This document shows, piece by piece, positions 43,968 to 53,253 of a stretch of DNA of 64,000 nucleotides. Numbering within the stretch: the first letter of the stretch is position 1; every line of letters begins with the position of its first letter. Location: the NCBI GenBank assembly GCA_934476235.1, contig CAKSNL010000002.1:124001-188000 (forward strand), in the 5' to 3' direction. This stretch comes from an uncultured Clostridia bacterium (GTDB taxonomy: Bacteria > Bacillota > Clostridia > CAKSNL01 > HGM11501). The notes below the pieces were generated by a model. That model worked only from the letters and a program-made list of their open reading frames with translations. It was not told the DNA's origin and made no database searches. The position numbers and the translations under genes are program-made.

Positions 43968-45221
43968 ATGTTTAAAAAATTAATTGCAGTCGGACTGGGA
44001 CTGACTATTGCGGCATCGGTGGCGGGATGCGGCAAAAAGAAGGTGACCTTTAATTCCGACGAATGGGGCGACATGGAGATCACGGTCGCAGGTTACAGGC
44101 TGTTTAACGACGATCCGTTAAACTATGAATATGCCGCGGGAGCGGACAAATTCACCGAGGAATACGGCACGAAGGTCAACTTCATGGTCGGCGGAGGCGA
44201 CGGACTTGACGACGATCTTGTTTCGGCGATAATGTCCGGCAATCCCTGGGATATACAGTTCGTATGGGGCATATCGGTGTTCCCGACGACCTTCTGCGAG
44301 GAGCTTTACACACCCATAACGGACTATATCGACTTTGACAGCAACAAAATGATCGACAAAGAGACCGTTGACGGAACCTTCTGGAAGGGCGAGTACTACG
44401 GAGTAAGCAATTTAAACATGCAGCAGGTGTGGTACCTTTGCTACAACGAAACACGCTTTAAGGAAATGGGATTCAAAACTCCCTATGAGTATTATGAAGA
44501 AGGCAAATGGAACATGGATACCTACAAGGAGTTAAACGCCGCGGCAAACGCTAAGGGCGCCGGCTCCTGGAGCGAGATCCGCCGTCCGCATACCGGAAGA
44601 AAGTATATGTGCGACTGGGACATGGAAAAGGGCGAGGTTACCGTTACATATGACAGCCCCGAGAACACCGAATGGCTGAGCTTCTGGGGCGAGCTTTTGC
44701 AGAACAAGCGCTATAACGTTGAAACAAAGGGATATGTTTCCCAGAGAAAGCCGATAATGCGCGACCAGGTTATGCCCGAGATGATAACCCGCGAGCTTGA
44801 GAACGGAGCGGACTCTCCCGACAGTATTCGCTACATATTCTTCCCGACAAAGGACGGGCAGCCCGAGTCATACCTTACCGACTGCCACTTTATGTTCCCG
44901 GCGGGTGTTGAAGAAAGCAGAATCCCCTGCGCATTTATGCTTGCATGCTACATGTGCGACTCAAAGAGCCAGATGACAGACGAGCTTTATAAGAACAACA
45001 TGACATCCGAGGATTATGAGCTCTGGAAAAAGACGCTCAGCAACTCCGTATTCCTTCCCAGAATGTTCTATGAGGGTGCGTTTGCCATAGGCGATCAGTT
45101 CATTGCCGATATGAAGGCGGGCAAGTCCGTTGCGACACATATTGCCGAGAACACAGAGAGCCTTAAGGCAAAGGCTGAGGAGTTTAACGAGAAATATGCC
45201 GAGGGTTACGAGGCAAAGTAA
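43968..45221 (+). CDS. Extracellular solute-binding lipoprotein (carbohydrate ABC type)
   Basis: The 417-aa protein starts at the ATG at 43968, 7-8 nt after AAGGAGG. Lipoprotein signal MFKKLIAVGLGLTIAASVAGC with Cys21. The mature part has the family 1 solute-binding fold: MEITVAGYRLFNDDPLNYEY, DDDLVSAIMSGNPWDIQFVW, GVSNLNMQQVWYLCYNETRF and YYEEGKWNMDTYKELN. Such proteins usually feed oligosaccharides to ABC permeases, but no permease gene is in the window. It is 42 bp before the third glycosidase/discoidin pair and probably co-transcribed, so its ligand may be the released sugar. Confidence 0.85.
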   Translation: MFKKLIAVGLGLTIAASVAGCGKKKVTFNSDEWGDMEITVAGYRLFNDDPLNYEYAAGADKFTEEYGTKVNFMVGGGDGLDDDLVSAIMSGNPWDIQFVWGISVFPTTFCEELYTPITDYIDFDSNKMIDKETVDGTFWKGEYYGVSNLNMQQVWYLCYNETRFKEMGFKTPYEYYEEGKWNMDTYKELNAAANAKGAGSWSEIRRPHTGRKYMCDWDMEKGEVTVTYDSPENTEWLSFWGELLQNKRYNVETKGYVSQRKPIMRDQVMPEMITRELENGADSPDSIRYIFFPTKDGQPESYLTDCHFMFPAGVEESRIPCAFMLACYMCDSKSQMTDELYKNNMTSEDYELWKKTLSNSVFLPRMFYEGAFAIGDQFIADMKAGKSVATHIAENTESLKAKAEEFNEKYAEGYEAK

Positions 45222-45263
45222 TTTCCGTTATAAAGACATAAGGACTCAGAAAGGAAACGAAAC

Positions 45264-48011
45264 ATGAAAAAAGTATTATGCTTGCTGCTCTCGCTTTTTA
45301 TGCTGACGGGAATCATTCCTTCCCTGGCAAAGGAGTCGTATAATTTCTCCGAGATTATCAACCCCGTCAGCATAGGAAAACAGGCGGACGGAATAACAGG
45401 CTTTAAGAGAAAAAGCAGCTTCGGCGTCCCGGGAGTCGACCTTACCGGGATTAAGACCGTAAGCCTCACGGCAAATGTAACGCTGGGAGGACCCATCAAC
45501 GGTCAGGTATTCGCGGTAAAGACAGACGACCCGGTGACGGGCGACGCTATAGGCTACATTGTAATAACCGAGGAAGGCACGGGCAAAAAATACTCCGCGT
45601 CCGTTAAGCCGACGGAGGGGACGCATGATGTGTACTTTTACGCACTGTCGACAAAGATATCGGATACTGCGGTAGTGGTATCTGATATAAGCTTCGGCAA
45701 GGAAGAATACGTGAGCGACAAAGAGGAAAAAAAGGTGCCCGACTCTTTCGTGAAGGACGTTTACTCTGACACCTGGACCGCGACGGACGATCTCGGGCGT
45801 GCGGTGGCTGATTATGCCGAGGCGGGCGGCGTTAAGGGCGGCAGAACGGTCGGCATGATGTACTGGAACTGGTTCACGCGCCCGACCGCGAGCACAGAGG
45901 CGCTCGTGATAAGCGACGTTATAAAGGCAAACCCAGATGCCGACGGAAACTATGCCCACAGTGCATGGTCGAACACGGCGGCATATTACTGGGCTGAACC
46001 GCTTCTGGGCTTTTACGATTCGTATGACAGATGGGTATATAAGCAGCACGCGAAGATGTTAAGCTATGCCGGGGTGGACGTTATATTCTTTGATTACTCA
46101 AACTCCGGGCAGACCTATGTGAAATCCTTAAACATACTGGCGGACGCTTTCAGAGAGGCTAAAAAGGAGGGCGTCAAGGTTCCGAAGATATGCGCCATGA
46201 CGAGCCTTAACGACGACGGAGAGAATGCGTTCAGAGGACTTACGGCACTTTACTTTAACTGCTTTGTCGAGAACGATTTTTCGGACATCTGGTATTATCT
46301 TGACTCAAAGCCCCTTCTTTTCGGAAATTCGAACGTTAAAAACGCTCTTAAGGACGTTGAAGCCGGCAACGAGTCGGAAAAAGCGCTGTTAAGCGAGATA
46401 GGTGAATTTTTCACATTCAGAAGCAAGGGCGAAAGAAACGGATATGATACCGACGGAATAGTGGACGATAAAAAGTGGGCATGGCTTGAAAACTTCCCGC
46501 AGATTTTAAGAAACCCCGATGAGACGGGAAGACCTGAGTTTATGTCGGTCGGCACGGCGATAAACCAGTCCACCATATTCGGACTCACGAAAACGGGCGT
46601 GGCGTCGGATCCCTATTCCAAGGGGAGAGGGTATTCCGAGGCGTTCGGCGAGGATTATTCCGAGATAGGACCGAGAATGGCATATTTCTTCCGCGAGCAG
46701 GCATCGTTTGCATTGGAAAACGATCCTGAGTTTATCTTGATTGACGGCTGGAACGAATGGTGGGCGACGAGAAATATTTCGTTCAACGGCTGGAACAATG
46801 CATTTATAGACACATTTGATGACGAGAACAGCCGCGACTTTGAACCCACGCGCGGAGCGCTCGGCGACGATTATTACAATCTCCTGGCAGACTTTGTGAG
46901 AAAATATAAAGGCGTAAGACCGCTGCCGTTGGCAAGCGGAGCAAAGACTATTGACATAAACGGCGACCTTTCGCAGTGGGACGGCGTCGGTCCTGAGTTT
47001 TTGACCTATGCTCCCGACAGGGAGAGAAGCTCCACCGGCTACCTTAAGGCGGACAAGAGCGCAAATAATGTTTATACAACATCGGCGGGAAACTCCGTGA
47101 TACTTTCAAAGGTCTCCTACGATGAAAATTACATTTACTTTATGGCACAGTGCCGCGACGCGATAGACGAGAGCACGAAGGGCTTTATGAATCTTTACAT
47201 CAACTCGGACAGAAATCACGCGACCGGCTGGCAGGGCTATGACTATGCGGTAAACCTCGGCGGAAAGGGCGTTATTTCGAAAAATTCGGGCAACGCATGG
47301 TCGTGGGAAAATGCCGGTACGGCTGAGATGAAAATAACCGGCAACACGCTCTTGTTAAAGGCGGAGAAAAGCGCGCTCGGACTTGCCGGAAACATGGACT
47401 TTGAATTTAAATGGACGGACTCCGTGACTCCGGACGGCGACCTTCTCGCCTTCTATTGGGACGGCTCGGCTGCTCCCTACGGCAGATTTAACTACAGATA
47501 CTCGGTAAGCGCGGATCCCGTGCTCACCGCGGAACAGAAAAATGCGCTTAAAAACACAACCGTTCTTAAAGCGGGAAGCACCCGCATGGCGGTATCCGGC
47601 GCTATGATGAACGTTTACGAGCCGGATACAAGCGTTGCTCCGTTTGAAATGAACGGCACGCTCTATATCCCCGAGGAAGCGTTTAACGAGTGCCTCGGCT
47701 ACGGCAAATCAAAGACCGAGTACAACACATCGTATAACGTTATAAAGGCTTACCGCTACACAGTTAGCGAGGACTTAGAGTCAATAGGAAGCTATACCTG
47801 GTGCTACTCTGTTGTCGGCTCGTACGAGGCGAAGATAAACGGACGGGCGAAGGCTTTGTCCGCCCCCGTTATTGCAACAGGCGGCAGGATATGGTTCCCG
47901 GTATCCTATATTTCGGATTGCTTCGGAATAAATGTGGAAAATCTCGGCGGCGGAGTTTACTTGATCGGCGAGAGCAGCCCGCAGGCAAATAACGCCGCGG
48001 CGATAATGTAA
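45264..48011 (+). CDS. Secreted GH99-like glycosidase (unit 3)
   Basis: 915-aa paralogue of the protein at 14730. Signal peptide about 1-22; CBM6-like domain (about 25-150; THDVYFYALS); GH71/GH99/WbsX-type barrel (about 165-555) with VGMMYWNWF, YWAEPLLGFYDSYDRWVYKQH, VDVIFFDYSN and DGWNEW (494-499); DOMON/CBM9-like domain (about 575-755; LYINSDRNHATGWQGYDY); copper-amine-oxidase-N-like domain (about 770-905). It starts at the ATG at 45264 after AAAGGAA. It differs clearly from units 1 and 2 and is closer to unit 4. It is followed after 13 bp by its discoidin partner. Confidence 0.8.
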   Translation: MKKVLCLLLSLFMLTGIIPSLAKESYNFSEIINPVSIGKQADGITGFKRKSSFGVPGVDLTGIKTVSLTANVTLGGPINGQVFAVKTDDPVTGDAIGYIVITEEGTGKKYSASVKPTEGTHDVYFYALSTKISDTAVVVSDISFGKEEYVSDKEEKKVPDSFVKDVYSDTWTATDDLGRAVADYAEAGGVKGGRTVGMMYWNWFTRPTASTEALVISDVIKANPDADGNYAHSAWSNTAAYYWAEPLLGFYDSYDRWVYKQHAKMLSYAGVDVIFFDYSNSGQTYVKSLNILADAFREAKKEGVKVPKICAMTSLNDDGENAFRGLTALYFNCFVENDFSDIWYYLDSKPLLFGNSNVKNALKDVEAGNESEKALLSEIGEFFTFRSKGERNGYDTDGIVDDKKWAWLENFPQILRNPDETGRPEFMSVGTAINQSTIFGLTKTGVASDPYSKGRGYSEAFGEDYSEIGPRMAYFFREQASFALENDPEFILIDGWNEWWATRNISFNGWNNAFIDTFDDENSRDFEPTRGALGDDYYNLLADFVRKYKGVRPLPLASGAKTIDINGDLSQWDGVGPEFLTYAPDRERSSTGYLKADKSANNVYTTSAGNSVILSKVSYDENYIYFMAQCRDAIDESTKGFMNLYINSDRNHATGWQGYDYAVNLGGKGVISKNSGNAWSWENAGTAEMKITGNTLLLKAEKSALGLAGNMDFEFKWTDSVTPDGDLLAFYWDGSAAPYGRFNYRYSVSADPVLTAEQKNALKNTTVLKAGSTRMAVSGAMMNVYEPDTSVAPFEMNGTLYIPEEAFNECLGYGKSKTEYNTSYNVIKAYRYTVSEDLESIGSYTWCYSVVGSYEAKINGRAKALSAPVIATGGRIWFPVSYISDCFGINVENLGGGVYLIGESSPQANNAAAIM

Positions 48012-48024
48012 GGAGGGTATGAAA

Positions 48025-50568
48025 ATGAAGATGAAAAAATTGGCATCATTGCTCCTTGCACTCGGCATTGCTTCTTCACTTACGGCGCCGGCTGTGGCGG
48101 CGGAAAAAGAGCTTAAGGCGGACAGTACATGGGTCATTACCGACAGCTCGCACGCGGACAGAAAGCCGGGAAGCTTAGTGTTTGACGGCGATAAGTCAAC
48201 CTACTGGCACACATATTACAAAAGAGAAGACGGAGTTATGACGGAGAAGGCGGAAGGTCCTCACTGGGTCGAGGCTGAGCTTCCCGAAAACACGAGCATT
48301 ACCGGCATGATATACACACCCAGACAGGACAGTCAGACCGGTATCGTAAACTCATACAAGGTGCTCGTTTCCGCGAACGGAAAGGACTACACCGAGGCAC
48401 ATTCCGGGACGTTTGACTACGGCGAGAATTATTCGGACCTTTCGGACAAAAAAGTAACGTGGAACGCGGTGAACGCGAGAAAGGTCAAAATACAGGTTGT
48501 AAGCTCCGTGCGCGATTTCGCGGCAATATGCGAGATAACGCTTCTCACCGACGGTGCGAAGGTGGAAAACGTCGAAAAGGTAGAATCGGGGAAGAGCGAA
48601 ACAGCAGACCCGAAGGAGATATCGCTTAAAGATATTGTAAGCAAAATAACCTATACCGGAGACGAGAATCCGAATAAAAATACAGTTGCCGATGTTAACA
48701 GGCTGACAGACGGAGTGCACGGAAAGACAAAGGGCGAGGCTCCTCACTGGGAAACCGCAATCGGCGCGGTGGATGCGAAAAATCCGGAGTCGGAATATTA
48801 TAATTCGGGAAAAAGCGTCAGCATAACAATTGAACTTAAGGAAAAAAAGACATTTGATACGGTAAGAAGCTATGCCCGCTGCGGCTGGGACAATCAGAGA
48901 CCGTTGAAGGGCGTTTTATCGGTATCGGACGACGGAAAGACATGGACAAAATCTGAAGCGGTATCGGAAGGCGGGCTTAAGGACGATTATTTTGACGCAA
49001 AGATGATACAGGGCGGAAAGAGCCGGACTGTGACTGCAAAATTTGTTAAGCTTGAAATCAGCCAGACATATGCCGGTGTGTGGTCGTCCGAGGAAATAAC
49101 GCTGGTTAACTCCGGAGAGGTTACAGAGGCAAAGACGGACAGCGGCGAAGATAATAAGAGCGAAGAAAGCAAAGACGAAGAGTCACAGGAGAGTGACAGG
49201 CTTCCGCGTGACGGGTGGACCGTTACGGCAAGCTCGACCGCTCAGGGTGCCAATGCCGAAAAGATACTTGACGGCAACGAAAACACCTACTGGCATTCTT
49301 ACTACAGGCTTGAGGGAACTCAGGTAGTTGAAAGCGATCCGGCTCCGTTTTATCTTGACTTCACTCTTCCTTCGGACACGCTCATTTCGGGCGTTGTGTT
49401 CACACCGAGAAAGGACAGAAACTCGGGAAGAATACTTGCGGGAAACCTCTATGTTTCGGACTCAGACGACGGGGAGTGGTTCCTGCTTCGCGAGAATATG
49501 ACCTTCGAGGACACGGCAGTCGACAAAAACATTCTTTTCGGAGCAAACATTTCAGTTAAGAGAATAAGATTTGAGGTTACCGGCACAAAGTACGGCACCA
49601 TGGCGGAGTTTTACGCGCTAAAGCCGGAGGATAATTATCAGACGCTCGGATACGAGGAGTTTCGCGCAATGGATGAACAGTTAAGGCTGTACGAGATAGA
49701 CCGCGCGGAAATGACCGCAAGCTATGACGGAGATGTCTGGACAGATCACACCGCCGACAAGGTTTTGGACGGCAGCGAAAAGACCTGCTGGCAGTGCACC
49801 CCGATACCCCAGTGGCAGTCGGGAGAGGAGTATTCTGTATACTTTAACGTTGACATGGGCGATAACTACAAATTAAAGCAGATCGACATCGTTCCACGCC
49901 AGACTCCGGACAGTCACGGCTGCTGGAAAAACTTCAATGTTCTTGTAAGCACCGACGGTGAAAATTTCACCGCCGCAAAGGAAAACATAACCGCAGAGGA
50001 GAACATCAAGACAAGAACCGTTGTATTTGACAATGAGGTAAACGCAAGGTTCGTCCGCTTCGAAATCAAAGAGGGTCACGCAAACAGAGCGTCCTGCGCC
50101 GAGATAAAGTTCTACCAGTCCAAGGCGGGCAGGGATGAGTACATGGAAAATTCAAAGGAAAAATATGTGCTCATCATAGGCAGCAGCGAAATAGCCGCGC
50201 ACGTGGGCGGCGAGGATAAGACCGTGACGCTTGACACGGCACCCTTTATAGGAAACGGCTCGGCTATGATGCCTCTTCGCGGTCTGCTTGAGGTAATGGG
50301 CGCGGCTATCACCTGGAAGGGCGAAACGGAAGAAATTGAGATAAAGAAGGACGCATATAATATACGCCTCCAGATATGGAACAGGCTTGTATACGTTAAA
50401 GACCCCAAGTATCAGGCGTTCGGAGAGTTAAGATTTACTCTTGTTAACGAGCCGGTAATAAAGGATTCAAGAACCTTTATACCTCTGCGTTTCGTATCGG
50501 AGCAGCTGGGATATGACGTTTCATGGGATCCCGGCGAGCAGAAGATAACGATAACCAAAAACATGTAA
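48025..50568 (+). CDS. Secreted four-discoidin protein with stalk-like domain (unit 3)
   Basis: About 847 aa from the ATG at 48025, 8 nt after AAGGAGGG; ATGs at 48019 and 48031 are alternatives. Signal peptide about 1-25; discoidin domains about 30-175, 198-365, 393-535 and 555-705, with an acidic linker (EDNKSEESKDEESQESD) before the third; copper-amine-oxidase-N-like domain at 730-847 (SAMMPLRGLLEVMGA, TFIPLRFVSEQLGYDV). WHTYY/WHSYY and TPR(Q/K)D repeat in the domains. A glycan-binding surface partner of the unit 3 glycosidase is inferred. Confidence 0.8.
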   Translation: MKMKKLASLLLALGIASSLTAPAVAAEKELKADSTWVITDSSHADRKPGSLVFDGDKSTYWHTYYKREDGVMTEKAEGPHWVEAELPENTSITGMIYTPRQDSQTGIVNSYKVLVSANGKDYTEAHSGTFDYGENYSDLSDKKVTWNAVNARKVKIQVVSSVRDFAAICEITLLTDGAKVENVEKVESGKSETADPKEISLKDIVSKITYTGDENPNKNTVADVNRLTDGVHGKTKGEAPHWETAIGAVDAKNPESEYYNSGKSVSITIELKEKKTFDTVRSYARCGWDNQRPLKGVLSVSDDGKTWTKSEAVSEGGLKDDYFDAKMIQGGKSRTVTAKFVKLEISQTYAGVWSSEEITLVNSGEVTEAKTDSGEDNKSEESKDEESQESDRLPRDGWTVTASSTAQGANAEKILDGNENTYWHSYYRLEGTQVVESDPAPFYLDFTLPSDTLISGVVFTPRKDRNSGRILAGNLYVSDSDDGEWFLLRENMTFEDTAVDKNILFGANISVKRIRFEVTGTKYGTMAEFYALKPEDNYQTLGYEEFRAMDEQLRLYEIDRAEMTASYDGDVWTDHTADKVLDGSEKTCWQCTPIPQWQSGEEYSVYFNVDMGDNYKLKQIDIVPRQTPDSHGCWKNFNVLVSTDGENFTAAKENITAEENIKTRTVVFDNEVNARFVRFEIKEGHANRASCAEIKFYQSKAGRDEYMENSKEKYVLIIGSSEIAAHVGGEDKTVTLDTAPFIGNGSAMMPLRGLLEVMGAAITWKGETEEIEIKKDAYNIRLQIWNRLVYVKDPKYQAFGELRFTLVNEPVIKDSRTFIPLRFVSEQLGYDVSWDPGEQKITITKNM

Positions 50569-50660
50569 GGGATGTTACGGTCAAAAATGACCTTCATCAG
50601 TAAAGAGATGCCGCTCTTTATAATAATTTAAGCACATTTTTAGTGCGTTCCTCCAAAAAA

Positions 50661-50690
50661 GAACCGCTTACAACTGTAAGCGGTTCTTTT
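50661..50690 (+). terminator. Terminator after unit 3
   Basis: GAACCGCTTAC (50661-50671) pairs with GTAAGCGGTTC (50676-50686) around AACT, then TTTT. The right half (GTAAGCGGTTCTTTTGCTT) recurs at 50947-50965. Confidence 0.8.
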
Positions 50691-50946
50691 GCTTGCCCGA
50701 AGACCTGTTTTTGCCTCCCACACTGAGGGGTTTTTGGCTCCCTTGCTAAACGGCGTGGCGGAAAAAGACAACAGAGTCTTTTTCCGTTAGGTGCGAAAAA
50801 CCGTTCAAGGTTTTGTCGCACGCTCTTAAAACCGCAAGGACGGTTTTAAGCTGGGCACGGCGTAGCCGGGACTCTGAGGGATTTTTCGGCGCACATGTTT
50901 AAGTTAGGGGGGCTTTTTCGGCAACTTGAAAACCGCCCACATTTCT
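50691..50946. repeat. Dispersed repeat element (copy 1)
   Basis: About 250 bp without a gene. It holds GGCTCCCTTGCTAAA (about 50737-50751), the hairpin-prone GGAAAAAGAC/GTCTTTTTCC, and CTGAGGGATTTTTCGGCG (about 50875-50892). The same blocks occur in opposite orientation at the right end of the window. The element is bracketed by direct repeats of the terminator's right arm. Confidence 0.6.
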
Positions 50947-50966
50947 GTAAGCGGTTCTTTTGCTTT

Positions 50967-51860
50967 TTATAAGACCCCGGAGGTGCGGTAGTGCTTCGGT
51001 GAAATATTGGTTTCCTTTTTAAAATCGGTTATAAAGTGGCTGGTTGACGAATAGCCCAGCTCGGAGCCGATCTGAGTTACCGTGTTATCGGTGCAAAGCA
51101 GCAGGCGCTTTGCCTCGTTTATCTTTATCCGGCGGATATAGTGCTTATAGTCCATTCCGAAGATGGATTTGAATTTCCGCGCAAAATAGCCGTACGAAAA
51201 ATGGCAGAAATTTGCCGCTTCGGAGGAGGTCATTTTCCCCTGGCGTTCGCGGATAAGGTTGATAAGGTCATAAAAAACCGAGATGTTCTGCTCTGAAATG
51301 TCAAGCTTTTGTATTTCGCCCGCACTGTGCCATTTGTTAACGAGAGAAAAGCACACCTGCATAATATAGCCCGGAACCAATATATCAAACCCGTAGTCCT
51401 GGCGGGAAAACGCCTCCGCCGAATTTATAAAAGCGTCCTTCACAACGTTAAACGAATGGAAAAGGCGGGTGTGGCAGGCACCGTTTAGGTTATATATGTA
51501 TTCAAAGGAATTCTGCCCGTCCGCTGCGTTTATGATTTCCGGGAAAAACTTCATCACCCCGTACTTAAAACCGCTTGAATCGACCGAGGTGAATCGGTGC
51601 GATTCAAATGGGAATACGACGAGCATATCGTCAGGGTGAAGCGTGAAGATCTCGTTATTTATAAACGCTTTGACGTTGCCTTCAAGAATATATATAAGCT
51701 CAACATATTTATGATAATGAAAAGGCCAGTCCGCCTTGTTCGGGTCTCCGTCCGGAAGAAAACGCGGATCCATCTTCTTTGACTGGTCCTCAATAAGGCA
51801 GTGAAACGGGATGTTTATGCCGTTTATCTTACGGAGCGCCTCCTGGCGAGCGTCTGACAT
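50967..51860 (-). CDS. AraC-family transcriptional regulator
   Basis: The 297-aa protein starts at the ATG at 51860 after GGAGGTG. N-terminal cupin-like sensing domain (about 30-115; HYHKYVELIYILEGNVKAFINN, LVVFPFESHRF) and C-terminal double helix-turn-helix (about 200-295; FKSIFGMDYKHYIRRIKINEAK, TVTQIGSELGYSSTSHFITDFKKE and SPKHYR). AraC regulators with this sensor commonly respond to sugars. It lies amid carbohydrate genes, divergent from rodA and near the GH106-like gene, whose promoter carries direct repeats suited to an AraC protein. The target is inferred. Confidence 0.88.
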   Translation of the reverse strand: MSDARQEALRKINGINIPFHCLIEDQSKKMDPRFLPDGDPNKADWPFHYHKYVELIYILEGNVKAFINNEIFTLHPDDMLVVFPFESHRFTSVDSSGFKYGVMKFFPEIINAADGQNSFEYIYNLNGACHTRLFHSFNVVKDAFINSAEAFSRQDYGFDILVPGYIMQVCFSLVNKWHSAGEIQKLDISEQNISVFYDLINLIRERQGKMTSSEAANFCHFSYGYFARKFKSIFGMDYKHYIRRIKINEAKRLLLCTDNTVTQIGSELGYSSTSHFITDFKKETNISPKHYRTSGVL

Positions 51861-51883
51861 ATCTGCCACCTCCAATCGGATTA

Positions 51884-51912
51884 ATTATAGCAAAAAGCCG
51901 CTCTAAAGTCAA
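51884..51912 (-). promoter_or_regulatory. Sigma-A promoter of the AraC gene
   Basis: On the minus strand TTGACT (51907-51912), 17 bp, TATAAT (51884-51889), 24 nt before the start. Confidence 0.8.
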
Positions 51913-51950
51913 GCCGCACAACTTTGAGATGCCCGGCAAGCAAAAAAGAG

Positions 51951-51979
51951 TTGTTATTTTAAAATGTTTATGATATACT
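51951..51979 (+). promoter_or_regulatory. Promoter of the rodA-like gene
   Basis: TTGTTA (51951-51956), 17 bp, TATACT (51974-51979), 16 nt before the ATG. Confidence 0.6.
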
Positions 51980-51995
51980 TATACATGGTGATTTT

Positions 51996-53117
51996 ATGAA
52001 GCGAAAAGGAATAAAATATTTTCTGAATAATTTTGACTGGCTTTTGTTCCTGGCGGCGATTTTGGCGACCGCAATGGGAATGTTTCTGATATACAGCGCT
52101 TCGCTTTCCGGGGGGACAAGCTCGCGAGACGTTTTGGTGCAGTCTGCGGCGCTTGCCGGCGGACTTATTATGATGGCTGTAATATGCTACATAGACTGCG
52201 ATATTTTTGAGGCGCTCTCGGGCATAATCGGCGTTCTCGGTATCGGTGTGCTTATACTGGTGCTTTTGATCGGAACCGGAGGGGAAGAGGTCGGCACAAA
52301 GGGCTGGATCAATTTGGGACCGGTCAGCATACAGCCCTCCGAGTTTGCAAAGATTGCATTCATCATTTCGCTTTCGGCGCACATTTCGCGCGTTCATGAA
52401 AAGATAAACGAAAACAAAAACCTTCTTTTCCTGCTTTTGCATTTCGCGGTTTACGCGGGGCTTGTGCTTCTTCAGCCCGACTGGGGAACGGCGATGGTTT
52501 TCGCTTTCATCTTTGTCGGCATGCTTTTCATGGCGGGCGTGAAGATAAGATACTTTGCGGGAGCGGTGGGGCTTTTGGTTCTCGCCGCGGTTCCCATTTG
52601 GTTTTTCGTGCTGGATAATTTTCAGAAGGCGAGAATCACGACGTTTTTAAATCCCGAGCTTTCGCCGCTGGACGACGGATATCAGGTCTTACAGTCCATG
52701 CTTGCGATCGGCTCCGGAAGGATAACCGGAAACGGCTATATGGCGGGAAATCAGACTCAGATGGGATACCTTCCCCAGGCGCGCACGGACTTTATTTATG
52801 CGGTCGCGGGCGAGGAGTTCGGATTTATCGGATGCGTTTTGATACTTTTACTGCTACTTTTGATAATCATCCGGTGCTTTTACAATTCACAGAGGGCGCG
52901 CGATGTTTTCGGAACGATGCTTTGTGTGGGAGTCGGCTGTTTTTACCTTTTCCACACGGCGGAAAACATCGGTATGTGTATAAACCTTCTTCCCGTAACG
53001 GGAATACCGCTTCCGTTTTTCTCATCGGGAGGGTCGAGCCTTATGGCGTCATATATGGCGCTCGGACTTGTCTTAAATGTCCGGCTGAGAAGAAAGGCTT
53101 ACGGACTTTGGGGATAA
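51996..53117 (+). CDS. rodA: SEDS-family peptidoglycan polymerase, RodA-like
   Basis: The 373-aa membrane protein has about ten membrane segments. SEDS motifs are GTKGWINLGPVSIQPSEFAK (from residue 100), LLQPDWGTAMVF, ARTDFIYAVAGEEFGFIG and the C-terminal GMCINLLPVTGIPLPFFSSGGSS. The last reads as RodA rather than FtsW. It polymerises glycan strands with a class B PBP for side-wall growth. The gene is monocistronic, between its own promoter and a terminator, and seems functionally unrelated to the flanking sugar genes. Confidence 0.9.
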   Translation: MKRKGIKYFLNNFDWLLFLAAILATAMGMFLIYSASLSGGTSSRDVLVQSAALAGGLIMMAVICYIDCDIFEALSGIIGVLGIGVLILVLLIGTGGEEVGTKGWINLGPVSIQPSEFAKIAFIISLSAHISRVHEKINENKNLLFLLLHFAVYAGLVLLQPDWGTAMVFAFIFVGMLFMAGVKIRYFAGAVGLLVLAAVPIWFFVLDNFQKARITTFLNPELSPLDDGYQVLQSMLAIGSGRITGNGYMAGNQTQMGYLPQARTDFIYAVAGEEFGFIGCVLILLLLLLIIIRCFYNSQRARDVFGTMLCVGVGCFYLFHTAENIGMCINLLPVTGIPLPFFSSGGSSLMASYMALGLVLNVRLRRKAYGLWG

Positions 53118-53119
53118 CC

Positions 53120-53148
53120 TATACCGGCAGATGACCTCTGCCGGTATA
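53120..53148 (+). terminator. Hairpin after rodA
   Basis: TATACCGGCAGA (53120-53131) pairs with TCTGCCGGTATA (53137-53148) around a 5-nt loop; only a weak T tract follows. Confidence 0.75.
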
Positions 53149-53164
53149 AATTTATACCCAAAGT

Positions 53165-53199
53165 TTAAAAACACCCCGTATTTACATTAAAAACACCCC
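53165..53199 (+). promoter_or_regulatory. Direct repeat, candidate AraC-type operator
   Basis: TTAAAAACACCCC occurs at 53165-53177 and 53187-53199, 22 bp apart (about two helical turns), ending directly at the -35 box. This is the usual geometry of AraC activator sites. Confidence 0.5.
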
Positions 53200-53228
53200 T
53201 TGTATTCGAAAAAAATCTTGTGTATAAT
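53200..53228 (+). promoter_or_regulatory. Promoter of the GH106-like gene
   Basis: TTGTAT (53200-53205), 17 bp, TATAAT (53223-53228). The good -10 and weak -35 next to a direct repeat suggest activator dependence. Confidence 0.65.
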
Positions 53229-53253
53229 ATTACCTAAAAGGAGAGATGAGGTT

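Noticed and set aside
45276..46049. A 257-codon reverse-strand open frame in the unit 3 glycosidase
   Set aside because: Antisense shadow of the coding strand with low-complexity, Arg/Val-rich translation and no start signals.
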